Shown one piece after another: positions 1 to 8,744 of a DNA stretch of 29,452 bases. Source of the stretch: an uncultured Porphyromonadaceae bacterium (GTDB lineage Bacteria; Bacteroidota; Bacteroidia; Bacteroidales; Muribaculaceae). Under the pieces are notes generated by a model, which was not told the DNA's origin, searched no databases, and saw nothing but the letters and a program-made list of their open reading frames with translations. Where the stretch lies: assembly GCA_902470475.1 (NCBI GenBank), contig CABRGT010000018.1:1-29452 (forward strand), read 5' to 3'. Within the stretch, counting starts at the first letter, position 1. Each line of letters opens with the position of its first letter. The position numbers were made by a program, and so were the translations under genes.

Positions 1-971
1 TCGGCCACCTGCGTCGAGTCGTCGCCTGCCTCGAGGGCTGCCTGCGCATCGGCGCGAGCCTGGAGTTCGTCGCGCGTCGGGGTCCACAGGTTGTCTTCGA
101 AGTGGTCGAGGCGGGCCTGTATGCTGTCGCGTGCATGCTTCAGATCCTCCTGGTCAGGATACATCTGTGCCAGCGATTTGTTCTTCAGATTGCGTGTCTT
201 GTAGATCTCGCCGTCGTACATGTTGAGAGTGAAATAGTCATCGTAGGTGCACGTGGGCAGATTATTGTCATCGTTGACAAATATCTGCTGCAGGGCAAGG
301 TGCGGACGCAGGTCGGCCATCTGTATCCAGAACATGGGGTAGCGGATGGCTTCGCCGCCGAAGTCGCCTGAGCGGTGGAGTACGGGACAGATGGCTTCGA
401 CAGTCGGACGCAGACGGTTGTTGCGCGTGTCGAAGGTCCATTTTTCAATTATATAGTAGCTGAGCACCTCGTTGGACGGTACGTCGCTTTCGTCGATAGT
501 GAATCGCGGATTCTTTTCGCTTGAACCGCGCGCCGGCTCGTAGATGATGTGGAATCGGTCGAGGATGTCCTTTACCGGCACCTGGTATTTTTCGTTGAAA
601 ATCTCGCGTCCGTCGAGATACTCATAGGCCTTGAGGCTGTTGTCGGCCAGCAGGCGCATGATGATGCGGAAGAGGTTCTCGTGGCCTTCCTCAAGTTCTT
701 CGGGAAAATAAAGGGGCGCGTTGGCATCCTTGTCGAGGTCGAGTTCGCGGTATATGACGCGCATCCACTGCACGTCGGCGTCGCTCAGCCCCTGGTTGTC
801 GTAGAGGCCCTGCATGCGCTCGGTGACGCCGGCCTGCTGCGTCTGCGCCTGACGCTCGCCGGGGCGCCGTCGCGTGACGGTCGAGCCCGTGGGTGTCTGG
901 TCCTGTGCCACGATGGCGGCTCCGGCCGTGGCCAGCACGATGGCTGACAGTGTATATCTGAGTGCTTTCAT
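1..971 (-). CDS. gldN: Gliding motility / T9SS protein GldN (PorN), 3' end cut by window
   Basis: GldN/PorN is a periplasmic component of the type IX secretion system that associates with the GldK ring under the outer membrane. The frame is open from an ATG at 971 down to base 1, giving 323 codons with no stop, so the C-terminus lies outside the window. The N-terminus is a signal peptide (residues 1 to about 22, ending near AAIVAQDQ). It is followed by a low-complexity Arg/Gln stretch and then the conserved GldN body, with motifs such as ADVQWMRVIYRELDLDKD, NLFRIIMRLL and AEAICPVLHR-like text (here VEAICPVLHRSGDFGGEA). It starts 28 bases after the gldM stop and is the last visible gene of the porT-porP-gldKLMN operon. 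The identification rests on recalled family motifs plus gene order; both agree. Confidence 0.93.
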   Translation of the reverse strand, partial: MKALRYTLSAIVLATAGAAIVAQDQTPTGSTVTRRRPGERQAQTQQAGVTERMQGLYDNQGLSDADVQWMRVIYRELDLDKDANAPLYFPEELEEGHENLFRIIMRLLADNSLKAYEYLDGREIFNEKYQVPVKDILDRFHIIYEPARGSSEKNPRFTIDESDVPSNEVLSYYIIEKWTFDTRNNRLRPTVEAICPVLHRSGDFGGEAIRYPMFWIQMADLRPHLALQQIFVNDDNNLPTCTYDDYFTLNMYDGEIYKTRNLKNKSLAQMYPDQEDLKHARDSIQARLDHFEDNLWTPTRDELQARADAQAALEAGDDSTQVA

Positions 972-999
972 AAGCTATGGCGGTTGATGCGGATTTAGG

Positions 1000-2565
1000 T
1001 TAATTGATGATTACTTCCATTGGCGAAAGATCACGGGTGATACCGTCGGGGCCGATGGCTTTGATGCGCGATATGTAGAATCGCTTGCCGCGCTGCAGGC
1101 GCTGGAACGACTGCTTCTGGCGTGCCGAGAAGTTGGGGCCGTCGCTCACTTCGGGTATGGCATTGCCCATCGAATCAAAGAATACGGTCTCGAAGCTGAC
1201 GACCTTGAAAGGCGTGTTGAGCAGACCGTCGTCTATGGCTGCTTCCAGGCCGGGGGCTTTCAGCAGAAGTGTTTTGGCAAACGGTTTGCCGCCGCGGTAG
1301 CGGTCGGCGTTGCCCTGTGCGTCGGCGTAAGTGATGTAAGGTGTCGGATCAGGCAGTTTGCGCACGCGGAATGTCGTCTGTGCCATCTGCACCTGACGGC
1401 CGTCCATGTTGGCGGTGACGGTGATCGTGGCGTCTTTGCCGACGGCTGCAGGGCGCGCAACCCAGTGATCGCCCGAGCGTGTGAGCGAGCCGTTCGACAT
1501 CGTGGCGGATATGTCGCTCATGGCCACGCCGGGTACGGAGATGCTGATGGGGTTGTCGATGCCGCCGTAGAGCACGTTCATCATCGTTGCCGATACGGTG
1601 GCCATCGGCTCGATGACTGTGTATGAGGATTCATAGGGGTGTCGGGTAACAGATCCGTCGCCGTGGGTGACCTCGATGAATCCGCTGTAGGAGAAAGTGC
1701 CGGTCTGATTCGGGGTCAGCTCATAGAGGCCGCGGTCGTTGTCGAGCTGTTTGCCCTGAACATACACCACGGGACGTGCTGTGGTGTCGACGGCGGCAAG
1801 GACAATGCTGGCCGAGTATTTGCCGCCGCGCATGACCATGCGCGACTGGGGCATCACGTAGGCCTGCAGTTCGTTTACGCGTACGTCACCGGCATCGACC
1901 TGCGAGTAGATCGTCGACAGGGCCTCGCCTTCGGCGTAGAGTATGTCGCTCTGAAGCTTGGTGAGGAGTGTCACGGCAGCCACCACAGGCTGCTGGTCGA
2001 ACTTGGCTTCTTCCCAGGTCTGCGGGGCAAGTGTGCCGGCGCGCTTTATCGGGGCCGTCGACAGCATATTGGCAATATTGGCCTGCTTGAGCGAGTCGGG
2101 TACGAAGGTGGCGATGAAGTCGCGGTAGGAGTCGATGCGCAGGCGCAGGCGTTCGCCGGGGCTGTTGCCCGGGCCGAGCATCACTACGGCGGCAGCTTCG
2201 AGATCGTCGCGGTTGAGGATGTTGTCGGGGTCGCCGTCGGCTCCGTCGGCCTGATGCACGATCGCAAGCTTGAGCGAGTCGACCAGACCGATCATCTGTT
2301 CGGTGGCGAGCCGCACCTGAGTGGCGCGGTCGAGCCATGCCTGCCCTTTGTCGGGGTTGAGGGCGGTGAAGGCTTCCAGCTGTCTGTACATAGCCTCGTT
2401 GCGCTGGGCCACATTGTCGTTGGTCCTGGTGAGCCCTTCATGGACCTGCGTGAATCCGTCGAGCACATCGCTTGAGACATTCAGCGCCAGCATGGCGGTC
2501 AACACGATGTACATCAGGTTGATCATCTTTTGGCGCGGGCTGAGCCTGTTGTTGTTAGCTCCCAT
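1000..2565 (-). CDS. gldM: T9SS motor subunit GldM (PorM)
   Basis: GldM is the inner-membrane and periplasm-spanning shaft of the proton-driven T9SS/gliding motor and works with GldL. At 521 residues it has normal family length. The N-terminus has the signature PRQKMINLMY followed by one transmembrane helix (about residues 14 to 35). Arg11 aligns with the membrane-proximal Arg9 that is functionally important in Flavobacterium GldM. The rest is a long periplasmic region expected to form the stacked beta domains of the family. The gene starts 31 bases after the gldL stop and ends 28 bases before gldN. Nothing looks broken. The name is supported by the N-terminal signature, the length and the gldKLMN order. 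Confidence 0.95.
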   Translation of the reverse strand: MGANNNRLSPRQKMINLMYIVLTAMLALNVSSDVLDGFTQVHEGLTRTNDNVAQRNEAMYRQLEAFTALNPDKGQAWLDRATQVRLATEQMIGLVDSLKLAIVHQADGADGDPDNILNRDDLEAAAVVMLGPGNSPGERLRLRIDSYRDFIATFVPDSLKQANIANMLSTAPIKRAGTLAPQTWEEAKFDQQPVVAAVTLLTKLQSDILYAEGEALSTIYSQVDAGDVRVNELQAYVMPQSRMVMRGGKYSASIVLAAVDTTARPVVYVQGKQLDNDRGLYELTPNQTGTFSYSGFIEVTHGDGSVTRHPYESSYTVIEPMATVSATMMNVLYGGIDNPISISVPGVAMSDISATMSNGSLTRSGDHWVARPAAVGKDATITVTANMDGRQVQMAQTTFRVRKLPDPTPYITYADAQGNADRYRGGKPFAKTLLLKAPGLEAAIDDGLLNTPFKVVSFETVFFDSMGNAIPEVSDGPNFSARQKQSFQRLQRGKRFYISRIKAIGPDGITRDLSPMEVIIN

Positions 2566-2596
2566 TTACAGTAGGTGGTGTGGAGTTATTCGTTAA

Positions 2597-3592
2597 TCAG
2601 TGATTGCCGTTGGGATAGGCAGGAGATACGTTGCCGGTGATGGGCTTGCCCCCGTCGGGTTCCATGGCCATGGGACGGTACATGTTTACGGTCATGGCGG
2701 TGAGCATCTTCTCGTAGACGCTGTTGAGCTGCTGCAGGTGGCGCGCCATCTTTTCGGTCTCCTCGCAGTAGCGCACGCTGTTCGACGCGCTCTTCTCGTA
2801 CATGTCGCGGATGTCCTTGATGCCGCGGTTGACGCGGTCGATGGCGTCGAGCTGCGATGATACGCTTTTGAGCTGTATTTCGTAGATTGTGTTCAGCCCG
2901 GTGATGTTATGGTTAAGGGCCGACATCTGCTCTACATAGCCCTGCGACGAGCGGGTGATGTTTTCGGAATTTTCGGTGATGGCGCGATATGATGCCAGCA
3001 GGGTGTCGCTGACCTGGTTGAGAGCTTCGGTAGTCTGGCGCAGGTGCTGCATCTCCTCGGCTATGCCGGCCATGCGGTCGAGATATTGCTGGGTGGCCGA
3101 TGTGAGCTCGGCCATGCGCGAAAGCTGGTCGGCTGCCGCCGCCATCTTGGAGATCGCACCCGAGAGCGATCGTGAGTCTTCCTCGGAGAGGTCGATGCCG
3201 TCGGGAATGCCTGCGGCGGCACGGGCCTGGGCGCGTGTCGGTCGCAGGGTGCCGCCCGCGTGGGCTACGGCGCTTGTCTCGCTTGCCTCGGTGTCTTCGC
3301 TGTCGTCGTCGCTGTCGTCGCTTTCATGCTTTTTGGCGAGTTCGGGGAATACTTCCTCCCATTTGTATTCGCGCGGCGGACGGTCGAAAGCCGTCAGGAT
3401 GAACATCAGCACCTCGGTGCCCATGCCGATCGACAGCAGCATGTTGCCGCCGGGTAGGTGAAGGATCTTGAACAGTGCGCCCCAGATGACGATGGCCGCA
3501 CCTATGGAGTAGGCAAAGTTGAAGAAGCGCTGGCCGTTCTCGCTGCTGATGAATGCTCCGATGCCGCGGCGGTATTTTTGAACTTTTCCCAT
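2597..3592 (-). CDS. gldL: T9SS motor subunit GldL (PorL)
   Basis: GldL forms the cytoplasmic-membrane stator-like ring around the GldM helix. The 331-residue protein has two predicted transmembrane helices near the N-terminus (about residues 25-45 and 50-69). They are joined by a short loop with the family text ILHLPGG. Glu60 in helix 2 matches the conserved membrane-embedded glutamate (Glu49 in Flavobacterium, Glu59 in Porphyromonas PorL) proposed to couple proton flow to rotation. The cytoplasmic part has an acidic Asp/Glu/Ser linker (about residues 92-110). A long, heptad-rich and probably helical region then runs to a Pro/Gly-rich end. It lies between gldK (46 bases upstream) and gldM (31 bases downstream). 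Confidence 0.95.
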   Translation of the reverse strand: MGKVQKYRRGIGAFISSENGQRFFNFAYSIGAAIVIWGALFKILHLPGGNMLLSIGMGTEVLMFILTAFDRPPREYKWEEVFPELAKKHESDDSDDDSEDTEASETSAVAHAGGTLRPTRAQARAAAGIPDGIDLSEEDSRSLSGAISKMAAAADQLSRMAELTSATQQYLDRMAGIAEEMQHLRQTTEALNQVSDTLLASYRAITENSENITRSSQGYVEQMSALNHNITGLNTIYEIQLKSVSSQLDAIDRVNRGIKDIRDMYEKSASNSVRYCEETEKMARHLQQLNSVYEKMLTAMTVNMYRPMAMEPDGGKPITGNVSPAYPNGNH

Positions 3593-3638
3593 TGTCGTTT
3601 ACGTGTAGAGTGTTGTTTGGATGATTGATGGAGAGAGA

Positions 3639-5087
3639 TTATTTGTTTTTCTGGCGGTTGCCGCGTGCGAAGCCGATCTGCGAGCGCACACACCGGAATC
3701 CGATGTATGACCGCTGCTCGTTCTGATACTCCCACATGCGGAGGTCGGAGCGGATATTATGTGCTACGTCCTTCCACGAGCCACCGCGCACGATCTTGCG
3801 CTTCATGCGGTAGGGGTCTTCCTGTGCGGCGTCGTAGCGGTATTCGGGATTGAGGTCGTTGGTGAGGCGTCCGACACTTTCTGTATATGCCGTCGAGGTC
3901 CATTCGCTGACGTTGCCGGCCATGTCGTAGAGGCCGAAGTCATTGGGCGCGTATGTGCCGACGCGCGATGTGATCACATGTCCGTCGCGCACGAAGTTGC
4001 CCTCGCCGGGCTTGAAGTTGGCGTAGAAGCATCCCTTGTCCTCGCTCAGGGCCAGGTCGCCGTCCCATGGGTACATGTTTTCGTCGACACCGGCGCGTGC
4101 GGCGTACTCCCATTCCGCTTCGGTAGGCAGGCGGTAAGGCTCCACGTAGATGCCTTCCTTGCCCAGGGCGCGGCGCAGGAAATCGGTGCGCCAGTTGGCG
4201 AAGGCGTTGGCCTGTTCCCAGCTTACGCCTACTACCGGGTAGTCCGTGTAGCCGCCGTGGGCGAAGTACATGCGCACGTAAGGTTCGTTGTACGAGTTTT
4301 CGAAGTCGTTGACCCAGGCCGTGGTGTCGGGGTATACGTTCACGATATATGTGTTGAGGAAGTCGTAGTCGCCCGTCAGACGGCGGTTGACTGTCTGGCG
4401 CACAATCTCGCCGGCATCATTGATGTAGGCGGTGTCCTTCGATATCATGGGATTGTCGGTCGCGGCGGCGCGGTCGGTGTTGAGGTCGCGGCGGCGCGGA
4501 TCGAGACGGTTGCGGCGGCGTGCTGCCTCGGTGTGGTTGTAGATCTCATAGCGGTAGTTGAGCTGTGAGCCGTCGAGTTCGCGCACGCCTGTTATGGGAT
4601 TGGTGCGGTAGAGGCTCTCGATGGCACGCTGCTCGTCCTCGTTGGGATTGCGCCATGGTATGGGCTTGTTCCAGTTGAGGTGGGGCTTGATCGGATTGCC
4701 CTCACGGTCTTCCTCGATGCGGAAGTCTTCATTGCCGCCGTACTGCGGATCGGCGAGGCGCTCGCGGATGATGGAGTCGCGCACCCAGAATACAAACTGC
4801 TTGTACTTGCCGTTCGTGATCTCGGTCTCGTCCATCCAGAAGCCGTCGACAGAGATTCCGTGGGCATCGGCGGTCAGATTCCAGGCCGAGTCGGGCTTGG
4901 CCACGCCCACTTTCATCGAGCCGCGGTCGACCAGGACCATGCCGTAGGGTGTCGGCTCGGCGAAGGAAGCGCCGCCCACGCCGGTGACTTCACCGCCGGC
5001 CGACGAGCGCGGGCCGGTGGCGCACGAAGTGGTCAGCTGCAAGGCCGCGCCGGCGCAGATAAGTAGTATTTTTGTGTATCTGTTCAT
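3639..5087 (-). CDS. gldK: T9SS lipoprotein GldK (PorK), SUMF1/FGE-sulfatase fold
   Basis: GldK/PorK is an outer-membrane lipoprotein that builds the large periplasmic ring of the T9SS together with GldN. The signal sequence ends in a lipobox-like TTSC, with Cys22 as the predicted lipidated residue. The remainder is a formylglycine-generating-enzyme-like domain spanning most of the 482 residues. Its usual landmarks are present: WMDETEITNGKYKQF, RLPTEAEWEYAARAG, MAGNVSEW and VRGGSW near the C-terminus. In this family the fold is used structurally and not as an enzyme. The C-terminus is basic (GNRQKNK). It starts 28 bases after the porP/sprF stop and is followed by gldL. Confidence 0.95.
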   Translation of the reverse strand: MNRYTKILLICAGAALQLTTSCATGPRSSAGGEVTGVGGASFAEPTPYGMVLVDRGSMKVGVAKPDSAWNLTADAHGISVDGFWMDETEITNGKYKQFVFWVRDSIIRERLADPQYGGNEDFRIEEDREGNPIKPHLNWNKPIPWRNPNEDEQRAIESLYRTNPITGVRELDGSQLNYRYEIYNHTEAARRRNRLDPRRRDLNTDRAAATDNPMISKDTAYINDAGEIVRQTVNRRLTGDYDFLNTYIVNVYPDTTAWVNDFENSYNEPYVRMYFAHGGYTDYPVVGVSWEQANAFANWRTDFLRRALGKEGIYVEPYRLPTEAEWEYAARAGVDENMYPWDGDLALSEDKGCFYANFKPGEGNFVRDGHVITSRVGTYAPNDFGLYDMAGNVSEWTSTAYTESVGRLTNDLNPEYRYDAAQEDPYRMKRKIVRGGSWKDVAHNIRSDLRMWEYQNEQRSYIGFRCVRSQIGFARGNRQKNK

Positions 5088-5115
5088 TGTCCTTTATAGT
5101 GGAGTGTTCGTTGGT

Positions 5116-6108
5116 TTACATTATGCGGATGCTCTTGTGGCGGTTGCGGTTCTTTTCACCCAGGTCGAGCTTCAGCCGGTAGCCGAGTACTATCTCGTGG
5201 CTGCCCGATGAAGCCGAGTGGATAGCCGAGGTGGCGTAGTCGTAGCTGTAGCCCAGATAGAAATTCTTGATCTCGGCAGCTATTGTCGCTGTCACGGCGT
5301 CTTTCCACCGGTAGCCGATGCCGAAACTCAGAAACTTGTTGTATCGGGCGCGGGCCATCACTTCGCCGGTGGTGAACGTGAAGTCGCTCTTGACCATCAC
5401 TGAAGGCATTATTTCAAATAACGTGTTTCTGACCGGAATATTGCATCCGCCTATGAAATAAAGTGTGCGCGAGGCCTTGAACTCATAGATCTGCTCACCG
5501 GCCACGTCGCCTCCGTTCTCGCCGCCCATCTTTATGGTAGGTGCGCTCAGGTGGGTGACTGACAGGCCTGCATGCCACATCTTGTGCTGGTACCAGATGC
5601 CGGCTCCCAGGTCGAGGGCTGTGCCGTGCAGGTCGGTCATCGGAATGCCCTCGTCCGAGCCCTGGTGATAGTCATCGCCGTCGGGGAGGTATACTTCGCT
5701 GCCCTTGAAGCGCTGGTCGTACATGCCTATCTGGAGAGCCACGGTGAATTCGCCGCCCCAGCGCTTGCGCTTGTAGCCTATCTGCGCATTGAGATTCAGA
5801 GAACTGTACAGGCCGTAGGATTCCTGTTGCATCACCACGCCGGTGGAGAAGCGCTGCTCCAGTAGCTTGAAGGGCATGTCGGCGGCGGCCAGAAAGGTGC
5901 GTGGTGCGTTGTCGATACCCACCCACTGCAGGCGTCCGGCGCCGCGGATGCTCAGAAAGTCGGTGCGGCCGGTTGCTGCGGGGTTATAAAGGGTAGGCAG
6001 TTCATAGAATTGAGTGAACTGAGCGTCGGTCTGTGCCTGAAGTCGGCCCGCGGTGGCTGCCACAGCGAGCAGAATGATTATGAGTCGGTGCTGGATGCCT
6101 GATTTCAT
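5116..6108 (-). CDS. porP: PorP/SprF family T9SS outer-membrane protein
   Basis: PorP/SprF proteins are outer-membrane beta-barrels that partner with the T9SS machinery; some help deliver or anchor particular cargo. The 330-residue protein has a signal peptide with likely cleavage after LQA (about residue 25). The hallmark N-terminal text QFTQFYELPTLYNPAATG follows at once. Alternating hydrophobic and aromatic strands run to the end (for example GIGYRWKDAVTATIAAEIK and EIVLGYRLKLDLG). It begins only 4 bases after the stop of the porT-like gene and precedes gldK by 28 bases, the same position as porP in the Porphyromonas porPKLMN operon. The symbol is given by family and synteny; individual PorP/SprF paralogues cannot be told apart by eye. 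Confidence 0.9.
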   Translation of the reverse strand: MKSGIQHRLIIILLAVAATAGRLQAQTDAQFTQFYELPTLYNPAATGRTDFLSIRGAGRLQWVGIDNAPRTFLAAADMPFKLLEQRFSTGVVMQQESYGLYSSLNLNAQIGYKRKRWGGEFTVALQIGMYDQRFKGSEVYLPDGDDYHQGSDEGIPMTDLHGTALDLGAGIWYQHKMWHAGLSVTHLSAPTIKMGGENGGDVAGEQIYEFKASRTLYFIGGCNIPVRNTLFEIMPSVMVKSDFTFTTGEVMARARYNKFLSFGIGYRWKDAVTATIAAEIKNFYLGYSYDYATSAIHSASSGSHEIVLGYRLKLDLGEKNRNRHKSIRIM

Positions 6109-6112
6109 GGTT

Positions 6113-6835
6113 TTACTCGAAATAGAAGGTCAGGACTATCATCTTCGACGTCGCTTTCGAAAGCGAATTGGTGAATTTAAGCTTGTCGGGATCGTCGGCC
6201 AGGTCGGGGCGGTCGTGAGTGAGCACGTCGGTCAGACCCAGGCAGAACTTGATCTCGGGAATAAGCTTGAAATATGGCAGGTAGAAGTCGCAGCCGAAGC
6301 CGATCGAGAGAAACATCTCGCCCGTCTTGAGCTTGAGCAGATCGCTCCGCTTTTTAGCCACATCGAAGGCCGGCATGATACCGGCCGTCACGTAAGGCCG
6401 GGCGTTGCGCACTCGCATGGCGGCGTATTTCAGGTCCAGAGGCATTATCACGTAGGTTGACTTGATATTCTGCCGCTGTTCGGCGCCTGTGGCTACTTCG
6501 CGGAAGCGGATATCGCGGCTGCCGAACATCATGCCGGGTGAAAAGCGCACCGAAAAGTAGTTGTTGAACCGCAATGCAAGCAGGCCTGTGACTGTGAATC
6601 CGGGCTGGTAACCGGGCTGGTCCGCACGCCATTGCTCTCCCTGCTCTGTGATCAGACCGTTGTGGGTCAGCCGGAGGTCTTCGGCGAAGGCACCGATCGA
6701 GAATCCCAGGTGCCAGCGGCGCATGTCGGCATAGGGGCGGTTCTCTATCTTGTCGTTGAGCCGTCGTCCCGCGGCGGGTACTGCGGCGGCCATTGCAAAG
6801 ACTATCAGTGTGATTATGATTGAAAACTTTTTCAT
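6113..6835 (-). CDS. porT: PorT-family outer-membrane beta-barrel protein
   Basis: PorT is an outer-membrane barrel required for T9SS function. I chose the ATG at 6835 because it begins a clean signal peptide (MKKFSIIITLIVFAM, cleavage near PAAG). An upstream in-frame ATG at 6880 would add a basic 15-residue extension in front of it. The mature protein (240 residues including signal) carries ENRPYADMRRWHLGFSIG, which I recall from PorT-family proteins. Barrel-like strands follow, ending in the aromatic-terminated MIVLTFYFE. It lies 4 bases upstream of porP and is the first gene of the operon. No clear TAnnTTTG promoter is visible in the 110 bases upstream, which also contain the rubrerythrin terminator. 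The assignment to PorT and not just a generic barrel is likely but not certain. Confidence 0.75.
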   Translation of the reverse strand: MKKFSIIITLIVFAMAAAVPAAGRRLNDKIENRPYADMRRWHLGFSIGAFAEDLRLTHNGLITEQGEQWRADQPGYQPGFTVTGLLALRFNNYFSVRFSPGMMFGSRDIRFREVATGAEQRQNIKSTYVIMPLDLKYAAMRVRNARPYVTAGIMPAFDVAKKRSDLLKLKTGEMFLSIGFGCDFYLPYFKLIPEIKFCLGLTDVLTHDRPDLADDPDKLKFTNSLSKATSKMIVLTFYFE

Positions 6836-6878
6836 CACATTCTTTAACGCCAAAAAACGGCGAATATTGTGCCGTCGC

Positions 6879-6922
6879 AAAAAATAGCCCCGTGCCAGAC
6901 CTGCCGGGAGGCCGCACGGGGC
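6879..6922 (-). terminator. Rho-independent terminator after rubrerythrin
   Basis: On the minus strand a perfect 9-bp stem (GCCCCGTGC at 6914-6922 paired with 6887-6895) encloses an 18-base loop that can fold further. It is followed by TATTTTTT (6886-6879). It lies 24 bases after the rubrerythrin stop and separates that gene from the T9SS operon. Confidence 0.85.
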
Positions 6923-6945
6923 GTATGCCGTTTTTTATGCGATGA

Positions 6946-7530
6946 TCAGATCACGTCATAATCCAGACCGATGTAATGCTGGTAGGGGTGATCGCAGGCC
7001 GGACATTCCTTGGGAGGCTCGGTGCCTTCATATACGTAGCCGCACACGAGACATTGCCAGCGGATGGGTGTGTCGCGCTTCCATACGGTACCTTCGTTCA
7101 CTTGCTTAAGGTAGTGCATGAAGCGTTCGTGGTGACGCTTCTCTATTGTGGCGATGGCACGGAAATGATCGGCTATTTCGGCGAAGCCTTCTTCTTCGGC
7201 GGTCTTGGCGAAGCCGATGTAGAGATCCACGCCTTCAGCTTTCTCTTCGTTGGCGGCCGTGAGCAGATTCTGGGCCGTTGTGCCTATAATGCCGGCGTCG
7301 GCTGCTACCGGGACGGTGATTGAGCCGCCTTCAAGCATCTTGAAATATACTTTGCTGTGGTGTAGCTCGTTGTCGGCAGTCATGCGGAAGATCTGTCCGA
7401 TCGGGAAGTAGTTTTCCTTATCGGCCTGCTGTGCATAATATGTATAGCGGGTGTATGCCGATGATTCGGCGAGATAGGCCACGACGATATTCTTTTCAGT
7501 CTGTGTGCCTTTGATACTTTTTGTAGCCAT
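6946..7530 (-). CDS. rbr: Rubrerythrin
   Basis: Rubrerythrin is a cytoplasmic non-haem iron peroxidase that reduces hydrogen peroxide in anaerobes. The 194-residue protein has the usual two parts. The ferritin-like diiron four-helix domain (about residues 10-145) has carboxylate and histidine ligands in YLAESSAYTRY (Glu22), ADNELHH (Glu55, His58) and IEKRHHERF (Glu130, His133/134). The C-terminal rubredoxin domain has its iron held by Cys160, Cys163, Cys176 and Cys179 (CLVCGYVYEG and CPACDHPYQHY). Length and domain order are standard. It is a single gene with its own terminator. No consensus promoter was found in the 155 bases upstream, so some transcription may come through from the LRR gene. 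Confidence 0.97.
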   Translation of the reverse strand: MATKSIKGTQTEKNIVVAYLAESSAYTRYTYYAQQADKENYFPIGQIFRMTADNELHHSKVYFKMLEGGSITVPVAADAGIIGTTAQNLLTAANEEKAEGVDLYIGFAKTAEEEGFAEIADHFRAIATIEKRHHERFMHYLKQVNEGTVWKRDTPIRWQCLVCGYVYEGTEPPKECPACDHPYQHYIGLDYDVI

Positions 7531-7604
7531 AATATATAAAGGTTGAATTGGTTGGGTTCGTGTCTCTGGTGTATAACGAGCTGTACGGCCCGATTGTTCA
7601 TAGT

Positions 7605-7631
7605 GCCGCCCGCCTTGTCCGGGCGGGCGGC
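7605..7631. other. GC-rich perfect inverted repeat between LRR and rubrerythrin genes
   Basis: A perfect 10-bp stem (GCCGCCCGCC at 7605-7614 with its complement at 7622-7631) has a 7-base loop. It lies 54 bases after the LRR gene stop. Neither strand has a run of T after the stem, so it is not a classical terminator. It could be a transcript-stabilising or partial terminator hairpin. Confidence 0.5.
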
Positions 7632-7685
7632 TTGGTGTCTGTAGTGTTTTATGTCAGTATCCGGCAATCGGCCCGTCGGCATGGA

Positions 7686-8744
7686 TTAATAGTTCCACTG
7701 GCAGGCGACCATCCGCAGGTTGGGACAGGCTTGGGTGCGGAGATCTATGATCTGATTATAGCGGCAGTTGATGTAGGTCAGGTTCTGGTCGAACGATACA
7801 TCGAGGGTCTGCAGTTCGTTGTTGTCGCAGATCAGACGCTGCAGGAAGGTCTGATTACTCAGGTTCAGTGTCGACAGATCGTTGTACGAGCAGTCGACGA
7901 ACTGGATGTTGGGGCAGTTGTTGACATTCAGAGCCGTCAGATCATTGTATGAGCATACGAGGTCAAGCAGGGCTGAGCAGTCGTTGACCGTAAGGGTCTT
8001 CATGTTATTGTCGGAGCAGACCATGAAACTCAGGGCAGGCAGGTTGGATATGATCAGGTTGGCCAGTGCGTTGTCGTCGCAGTTCATGTTCTGCAGGTTG
8101 GTGAGGCCGGCCAGTGTCAGCGAGGTCAGTTTGTTGTATCCGCAGTAGAGATCCTTAAGGGCCGTGCAGTCATCCACTGAGAGAGTCTCGAGTTTGTTCG
8201 ACTGGCAGTTGAGGCTCTTGAGAGTCGGAGAGTTCGACACGTTAAGGGCGGTGAACTGGTTGGAGGCGATATTGAGTTCCTGCAGGAACGGAGTGTCGGT
8301 GACATTGAGCTCGGCGATGCGGTTGTTGTTCACAATAAGTTTAGTGAGCTGCTGGCATCCGTCGATCTTGAGTTCGGCCAGGCTGTTGCGCGAGGCGTTC
8401 ACATCGGTCAGCGCAGTGTTGCCGGTGAGATCGAGCGATGTGAGTTTGTTGCGCGATACGTTCACGGTGGTCAGTGCGGTGAAGCCGGAGAGGTCGAGAG
8501 TGCCGGCGAGTTTCTTGTCTTTCCAGTCGATGGCGGTCACATGGCCGTTTTCGACTTTGACGCCTTCCCATGTCGAAGGGGCTTTCAGATTATTGATTTT
8601 AAGGGCTTCGGCGTTGGTGGCGGCTTCTACAGCGGGCTGGGCCAGAAATGCCTGAAGTTGCTTGAGTTCGTTCTTGGCGATGTTCTGTGCGGAGGCTGCT
8701 AAAGAACAGAGGGCCACGGCTAAGAATAATGCGATCTTTTTCAT
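7686..8744 (-). CDS. Exported leucine-rich-repeat protein (InlJ-like, cysteine ladder)
   Basis: This 352-residue protein has a signal peptide (MKKIALFLAVALC...ASA, cleavage near residue 19) and a short helical region. About 13 leucine-rich repeats of exactly 21 residues then run to the last residue. The repeat pattern is LxxLxCxxNxLxxLxLxxxxx. Cysteines sit at residues 180, 201, 222, 243, 264, 285, 306, 327 and 348. The four earlier repeats have Val96, Ala117, Val138 and Ile159 at the equivalent place. This is the internalin-J-type ladder. No C-terminal T9SS sorting domain, anchor or cap is visible, so the mature protein may be periplasmic or loosely surface-bound. The partner is unknown; LRR surfaces usually bind protein or glycan. 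Monocistronic by spacing. Confidence 0.85.
   Translation of the reverse strand: MKKIALFLAVALCSLAASAQNIAKNELKQLQAFLAQPAVEAATNAEALKINNLKAPSTWEGVKVENGHVTAIDWKDKKLAGTLDLSGFTALTTVNVSRNKLTSLDLTGNTALTDVNASRNSLAELKIDGCQQLTKLIVNNNRIAELNVTDTPFLQELNIASNQFTALNVSNSPTLKSLNCQSNKLETLSVDDCTALKDLYCGYNKLTSLTLAGLTNLQNMNCDDNALANLIISNLPALSFMVCSDNNMKTLTVNDCSALLDLVCSYNDLTALNVNNCPNIQFVDCSYNDLSTLNLSNQTFLQRLICDNNELQTLDVSFDQNLTYINCRYNQIIDLRTQACPNLRMVACQWNY

Noticed and set aside
3759..4568. Long plus-strand open frame opposite gldK
   Set aside because: It lies wholly antisense to gldK, a well-recognised gene with clear motifs, and its translation is valine/histidine-rich without domain signals. High GC at third positions creates such shadow frames.
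7605..7631. GC-rich hairpin as a classical terminator of the LRR gene
   Set aside because: The stem is perfect but no T run follows on either strand; it is listed as an unassigned inverted repeat instead.
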